DNA from: a virus
DNA length: 40,603 nucleotides
Direction: 5' to 3' (one strand)
Virus record (IMG/VR): IMGVR_UViG_3300042884_000935
Location: 1-40,603 of that record
The translations under genes and the position numbers were made by a program. How positions within the stretch are numbered: the first letter of the stretch is position 1; each line of letters begins with the position of its first letter. Under the pieces are notes generated by a model that was not told the origin of the DNA, ran no database searches, and saw only the letters and a program-made list of their open reading frames with translations. This document shows, in pieces, positions 37,299 to 40,603 of this stretch.

Positions 37299-38005
37299 CC
37301 GTCTCCATCATCACCCCCACCCGCGCCAAGCTGCTGACGCACCTGGCCGCCGCCAGCGAGATCGACGCCGACGGCAAGGCAACCCGCTGGACCACCGCGC
37401 CCGACCTGTGCGCCGTGTACGGCGGCGACATCCAGGGCCGGGCCATGCGCAACCGCTTGCGCGACGCCGTCAACGCCGGACAGGTGCGCCGCCTGCTGCC
37501 ACACGCCGACGGCCGCGTGCGCTACGTCATCACCGACGCTGGCCGCGCCGCGCTGCAGCGGCAGGCAAGCGCCACCGCCGCCAAAGCCGACGGACTGCGC
37601 CGCCACAGCGCCGACAAGCCCAGGCGCACCGCGATCAACCCGGCCGCAGCCACACCGCGCGACACCGGAAAAAGCCCACACAGAAAACGCATCGAGGACC
37701 TGCTCAAGCGCCACGACGACAGCGAAGGACTCACCAGCCGACAGATCGCCGCCGCAACCAAGATCCCGCTCAAAGTGACCCGCCACACCATCGGCACCGC
37801 GCAGACCTACGCCACGATCTACAACGTCAGCGACAACCACATCGCCAGATACGTGCACCGCGACACCTGGCTGCGCATCAAAGCCGAGAAACCCCAGCGC
37901 GTCGCGCCCGTGCGCAACAGCAACCAGCCGCTCGGCTCGGTCGACTATTGGCGAAAACACCTGGCGTGGCAAAACACCCCGGCCAGGGTGGAGCTACTGG
38001 CATGA
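37295..38005 (+). CDS. Protein with two winged-helix-like regions
   Basis: 236 residues from MTVSIITPTRAKLLTHLAAA. The N-terminal part (1-90) is a winged helix (LCAVYGGDIQGRAMRNRLRD, then YVITDAGRAALQ). A second HTH-like segment (about 128-190) has RIEDLLKRHDDSEGLTSRQI and AAATKIPLKVTRHTIGTA. The end carries GSVDYWRKHLAWQN. It probably binds DNA and could regulate early genes or replication. Overlaps neighbours by ATGA. Confidence 0.65.
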   Translation: MTVSIITPTRAKLLTHLAAASEIDADGKATRWTTAPDLCAVYGGDIQGRAMRNRLRDAVNAGQVRRLLPHADGRVRYVITDAGRAALQRQASATAAKADGLRRHSADKPRRTAINPAAATPRDTGKSPHRKRIEDLLKRHDDSEGLTSRQIAAATKIPLKVTRHTIGTAQTYATIYNVSDNHIARYVHRDTWLRIKAEKPQRVAPVRNSNQPLGSVDYWRKHLAWQNTPARVELLA

Positions 38006-38559
38006 CCCGCCGCAAACGCACGCCCGCGCACGCCTACACCTACAGCGTGATCGACGAACTCATGGCCAGCACCACCGAACCGCTCAGCGCCGACAAGCGC
38101 GCCTGGCAACTGGGCCGCATGCGCGACGCCCTGCAGACCATAGAAAGCGGAGAGCAGCCGACGCCGGGCGACTGGCGGCTGTGCAGCGACGCCGTCAACA
38201 TGCTCGAAACCCTCACCACCGCAGGCGGCACCCTGCCCGACGAAAACGGCGCGCTGTGCGATGGCTGGTGGCTGGGCTGCGATGGCGAACCCGTGCGCGT
38301 CACCGACGCCAGCGGCATGCTGCAAGACGCGATCACCGCGCTCGCCACAGCCGCAGGCCGCAAAAGCCGCCACGGCTCGATCCGCCTCGACGGGCCAGGC
38401 ATCAAAACGATGCGCGCCGTGCTCGACGATTACGCCGATCTGCTGGCCGCCCTGCCCGCCCGGACCACCATCCGCGCCCACCGCCAGACCGAGCGCCGAG
38501 TCCACGAGATCAGCACCGGGAAAAAGCGCCCGCACGACGTGGAAGTCGTGAGCCTTTGA
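38002..38559 (+). CDS. Hypothetical early protein
   Basis: 185 residues, MTRRKRTPAHAYTYSVIDEL onward. Helical, with AWQLGRMRDALQTIESGEQP and TMRAVLDDYADLLAALPART, typical of phage-conserved proteins of unknown role coming after DNA-binding early genes. Start overlaps the previous stop. Confidence 0.65.
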   Translation: MTRRKRTPAHAYTYSVIDELMASTTEPLSADKRAWQLGRMRDALQTIESGEQPTPGDWRLCSDAVNMLETLTTAGGTLPDENGALCDGWWLGCDGEPVRVTDASGMLQDAITALATAAGRKSRHGSIRLDGPGIKTMRAVLDDYADLLAALPARTTIRAHRQTERRVHEISTGKKRPHDVEVVSL

Positions 38560-38601
38560 AGGCGCGCGCCCACAACACCTCAACCACCGAAGGACAAAGA
38601 G

Positions 38602-38736
38602 ATGAACACGCCAACGATTGAAGAACTGACCGCCGCGCACGACAACCTTGCAGCCATTGCTACTGCCGAGGGAAGTTTCGAGCGAGTGATGCAGGAAGCT
38701 GTGTTGCTGGTGCTTCGCAAAATGATTGCCGGTTAA
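38602..38736 (+). CDS. 44-residue early protein
   Basis: MNTPTIEELTAAHDNLAAIA, then TAEGSFERVMQEAVLLVLRK and MIAG: one or two amphipathic helices. The start is preceded by GAAGGACAAAGAG. The stop TAA begins the repeated intergenic module that is shared with 39527. Function unknown. Confidence 0.55.
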   Translation: MNTPTIEELTAAHDNLAAIATAEGSFERVMQEAVLLVLRKMIAG

Positions 38737-38779
38737 CACCGAAGGCCAGAGGGCGTAGGTCCGGCTGGGCCGCAGAGTT
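38735..38779 (+). repeat. Early intergenic module, copy 1
   Basis: AACACCGAAGGCCAGAGGGCG, then GGTCCGGCTGGGCCGCAGAGTT. The hairpin GGTCC-GGCT-GGGCC is followed by GCAGAGTT. The second copy is at 39527-39577. Read in the right frame, the first part spells NTEGQRA and a stop, as at the end of the gene at 39347, so it may be a remnant of a lost gene end. Confidence 0.6.
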
Positions 38780-38805
38780 GAACAACACCATACCGGAGAA
38801 AGACG

Positions 38806-39144
38806 ATGACAAGAGCGCAAGAGCTTGCAAAGCAACTGCCGACATACCAACACCCTGGACTTGGGCGCGCAATGGTCGATGAGGCTTGCGCAGAACTGCT
38901 GCGCCTGGACGCCATTGAAGCCGCTGCAAAAACCTTGCGCGAAGCCTCTGGGGTGGTGCTGGCGGCACAAATCAGGACGCACGGAGACGGCGAGACGCTG
39001 ACCCTCCCACTGCCGCGCGAGTACGCCAACGAAATGAAGGCCGCAATGGACGCCCAGGCTGCGCTTTATCGCCTTTTGGACGCTGACGTGTTGTTCAACA
39101 CCACCGCTGAGACGCGCCAGACGGCGCAGAAGGACACACCATGA
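38806..39144 (+). CDS. Hypothetical early protein
   Basis: 112 residues, MTRAQELAKQLPTYQHPGLG onward. It is helical, with AELLRLDAIEAAAKTLREAS, the kind of Leu-Arg-rich segment often found in small phage early proteins. GGAG lies upstream of the ATG, and the stop overlaps the next start (ATGA). Confidence 0.6.
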   Translation: MTRAQELAKQLPTYQHPGLGRAMVDEACAELLRLDAIEAAAKTLREASGVVLAAQIRTHGDGETLTLPLPREYANEMKAAMDAQAALYRLLDADVLFNTTAETRQTAQKDTP

Positions 39145-39350
39145 ACACGAACACACCCACGCCGACTGGCGTCGTTTCGAGCACAGAGTTGGGCGAACGC
39201 ACCTGCGAACAGGGCTGCAACGGCCGCGATGACTGCACCGACTATGACCAATACGACGCAGAGTGCGACCGCTGCCACGGAGACGGGCGCGACCCGTGGA
39301 ATGATTACATGTTGCCGTGCCATTTGTGCGGCGGAAGGGATTCACGATGA
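39141..39350 (+). CDS. Small cysteine-rich, zinc-binding protein
   Basis: 69 residues with six or more cysteines: CEQGCNGRDDC, then CDRCHGDG and CHLCGG. The last two resemble DnaJ-type CxxCxGxG zinc halves. The protein is probably a zinc-stabilised adaptor. Coupled to both neighbours by ATGA overlaps. Confidence 0.65.
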   Translation: MNTNTPTPTGVVSSTELGERTCEQGCNGRDDCTDYDQYDAECDRCHGDGRDPWNDYMLPCHLCGGRDSR

Positions 39351-39553
39351 AAACCGGGCACGACCATGACGAAGTGCGCTGCGCAACCATGGAGGAGCTT
39401 GATCACGACTGCAAGTTGGTTGGCGAGCCGCGCACTTGCTGTGTGTGCATCGGACATGGTTGCGCAGAAGCTTTGGCGGAGATTGCAAAGCGCCAGGAAA
39501 AACTAACCGATGGCAGCAAGAAGCCCAACACCGAAGGCCAACGGGCGCCGTAG
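39347..39553 (+). CDS. Small Cys/His-rich protein
   Basis: 68 residues, MKTGHDHDEVRCATMEELDH, then EPRTCCVCIGHGCAEALAEI. Histidines and cysteines could bind one metal. The C-terminal codons (KPNTEGQRAP) belong to the repeated intergenic module, so this gene end may have been created by recombination. Confidence 0.6.
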   Translation: MKTGHDHDEVRCATMEELDHDCKLVGEPRTCCVCIGHGCAEALAEIAKRQEKLTDGSKKPNTEGQRAP

Positions 39554-39577
39554 GCGGTCCGGCTGGGCCGCAGAGTT
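39527..39577 (+). repeat. Early intergenic module, copy 2
   Basis: AACACCGAAGGCCAACGGGCG, then GGTCCGGCTGGGCCGCAGAGTT, identical over the last 22 bases to copy 1 at 38758-38779. Here the first half is coding (end of the gene at 39347). About 40 bases downstream the next gene has a CCGGAG ribosome site, also like copy 1. Confidence 0.6.
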
Positions 39578-39617
39578 ATCCAGGCCTCTCCAAAACTGGA
39601 ACAACCGGAGAACCACT

Positions 39618-39806
39618 ATGCAGACCATGAACCAACTTATGCGCGACGCCTTGGACTCGAAAACGTTTGTTGACGGGATCAAACGGCAGGCACTGGAATT
39701 CCCTGCGCACGCGATCAACCCGGAGCGCTACGCAGGCGAGAGCCGCACCGAGCGCCGCGCCCGCGAGCGGGCCGAAGCCAAAGCCGCAAGGAAGGCCAAG
39801 GCGTGA
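39618..39806 (+). CDS. Small basic early protein
   Basis: 62 residues, MQTMNQLMRDALDSKTFVDG, then a highly basic tail (SRTERRARERAEAKAARKAK). It may bind nucleic acid. The CCGGAG ribosome site is 9-10 bases before the ATG, and the stop overlaps the following GTG start (GTGA). Confidence 0.6.
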   Translation: MQTMNQLMRDALDSKTFVDGIKRQALEFPAHAINPERYAGESRTERRARERAEAKAARKAKA

Positions 39807-40141
39807 GCGCTTCGCACCGCATCAGCATTGCCTTGCCCACGGTGGCAAAGCACATCGACGCGGCGCTGACCGACACCGCAGGCGCTGACGTGCCTTGGGT
39901 GTTGGTCTGTCAGGTCGATGGCGTAGCGCAGTACGTCAGCAACACACAGCGAGCAGACGGAACGGCACTGATTGAAAGCCTGCTTGATCGTTGGAAGGCT
40001 GGGCGCGCAGACATACCAGCGCACTACAACCCGGACTTGAAAGAGTGCGATCACAAGTGGGTTGCCACACAAGCTGGCGTGAACTACGTCGATTGCAAGT
40101 GCAAAGTCTGCGGCGCAAAAAAGCGCGAAACTTGGGATTGA
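39803..40141 (+). CDS. Hypothetical protein with C-terminal zinc ribbon
   Basis: 112 residues from a GTG overlapping the previous stop. The N-terminal alpha/beta part contains DVPWVLVCQVDGVAQYVSNT. The end (CDHKWVATQAGVNYVDCKCK, then VCGAKKRETWD) has the C-x2-H ... C-x-C-x2-C spacing of a zinc ribbon. Function unknown. Confidence 0.65.
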   Translation: MSASHRISIALPTVAKHIDAALTDTAGADVPWVLVCQVDGVAQYVSNTQRADGTALIESLLDRWKAGRADIPAHYNPDLKECDHKWVATQAGVNYVDCKCKVCGAKKRETWD

Positions 40142-40157
40142 AACGAAAGGATTTGAA

Positions 40158-40478
40158 ATGAACGGATGGGCAATCGTCAGCGCTGACATGCGCAAATTTC
40201 ACTACGTTGGAGCGACGCAAGAGAGCGCTGCAAAGTGGCTGCGCTACCGGCTCAAGCATCAGGCGCGAGGCGAGCAATACGTTGGGCCGGTTGAGGTCCG
40301 CGTGATCGCTCCAAGCGATGGCGACCCGCCTGCATCGGTGCCGCGCTCCGAATTTACCGGCGAACAACTGCTGGCCGCCTATGGGGCATCGGCGGAGCGT
40401 GAGCGGTGCGCAAAGCAGATGGAACGATTAGGCCAGCACGAGGTAGCGCACTGCCTGCGCAACTACCCACTTGGATAA
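40158..40478 (+). CDS. Hypothetical early protein
   Basis: 106 residues, MNGWAIVSADMRKFHYVGAT onward. A small beta-alpha start (GATQESAAKWLRYRLKHQAR) is followed by an Arg/Glu-rich end (GASAERERCAKQMERLGQHE), resembling the AERERCA segment of the protein at 225-479. Its stop begins TAACACC, the start of the early intergenic module type. Confidence 0.6.
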   Translation: MNGWAIVSADMRKFHYVGATQESAAKWLRYRLKHQARGEQYVGPVEVRVIAPSDGDPPASVPRSEFTGEQLLAAYGASAERERCAKQMERLGQHEVAHCLRNYPLG

Positions 40479-40536
40479 CACCCCCGATGACCGGCGCTAG
40501 TCCGGTCGATTTAAGAGTTGGGCTTCGCCTACTTTT

Positions 40537-40559
40537 AGAAGCGAGATTTTCACGCTTCT
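40537..40559. repeat. Hairpin AGAAGCG...CGCTTCT, relative of 5636-5658
   Basis: A 7-bp stem, 40537-40543/40553-40559, same 23-base length as the copy at 5636-5658. The change T to C at position 6 is matched by A to G at position 18. It ends 17 bases before the last gene start of the window. Confidence 0.6.
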
Positions 40560-40576
40560 ATTGAACAGAGAAAAAG

Positions 40577-40603
40577 ATGACCGAACCGAAGAAATTGCTT
40601 GAG
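40577..40603 (+). CDS. Start of an early protein (runs off the right edge)
   Basis: Nine codons, MTEPKKLLE, after an AGAGAAAAAG leader. Joining base 40603 to base 1 does not continue the frame that ends at 154. If the molecule is circular, a few bases are missing or the two pieces are different genes. Confidence 0.45.

Noticed and set aside
37252-38621. Arg-rich alternative frames over the genes at 37295 and 38002
   Set aside because: Shadows of two ATGA-linked genes; the extreme Arg/His/Gln content is typical of frame-shifted GC-rich coding DNA. Only the part from 38002 in one of these frames is the real gene.
1-40603. CRISPR arrays, insertion sequences, toxin-antitoxin pairs
   Set aside because: I looked for regularly spaced repeats, transposase motifs and known toxin-antitoxin pairs and saw none that I could support.

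Overview
The window looks like almost all of a temperate siphovirus genome (a lambda/HK97-type tailed phage, or the same element as a prophage) from a high-GC betaproteobacterium. Burkholderiales/Comamonadaceae would be my guess from codon use and gene types; that placement is inference. I see no host housekeeping gene, functional rRNA or tRNA gene, IS element or CRISPR array.

Layout. (1) 1-944, rightward: the end of an early operon, with three small genes including an AlpA/excisionase-like protein. (2) 955-2950: a leftward P4-type tyrosine integrase, followed by its upstream attP-like region. That region holds five perfect copies of GATGCCTACA (presumed integrase arm sites), which flank a leftward HNH-AP2 endonuclease gene. 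(3) 2951-3474: no convincing gene. It contains a strongly self-complementary block (candidate structured RNA) that ends in a leftward intrinsic terminator, then a rightward promoter with a 12-bp palindrome between its -35 and -10. (4) 3475-5637, rightward: nine tightly packed small accessory genes. (5) 5638-5877: a hairpin, the terminator of the leftward late operon, and a second structured element closed by a 14-bp stem with a tRNA-like T-arm. (6) 5878-34486, leftward: one long, mostly overlapping gene train. In transcription order it holds a Cro/YdaS-like regulator, replication initiator, DnaB helicase, terminase small and large subunits, Dam-type methylase, minor proteins, a Mor-like regulator, head-tail connector, portal, an SGNH-esterase structural protein, a fused protease-capsid, tail tube, tail chaperone with a -1 frameshift signal, tape measure, tail tip and fibre, membrane/holin candidates, lysozyme, Rz/Rz1 and a lipoprotein. 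(7) 34487-35911: the immunity region. It has a CI-like repressor without an autoprotease domain, a divergent membrane-anchored moron, and two sigma70-type promoters (leftward and rightward) overlaid by CTAC-N4-GTAG operators. (8) 35912-40603, rightward: the early operon of small proteins, which runs off the right edge.

How it works together. The repressor probably binds the operators at 34495-34532 and 35814-35881 and shuts off both early promoters. When it is lifted, leftward transcription makes replication proteins and then the virion and lysis proteins. Rightward transcription makes small host-takeover or accessory proteins and probably reaches the excisionase-like gene through the window ends. 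Rightward genes are cut at both edges and the intergenic sequence style matches there, so the window is probably a circular or circularly permuted phage genome opened inside the early operon. The two edges do not join in frame, so a short piece is missing or the join is not direct.

The most unusual parts are the two structured non-coding blocks (2979-3431 and 5739-5873), the attP-like arm sites flanking a probably leaderless HNH gene, the operator architecture, the repeat in front of three late genes, and the shared sequence modules between early genes.
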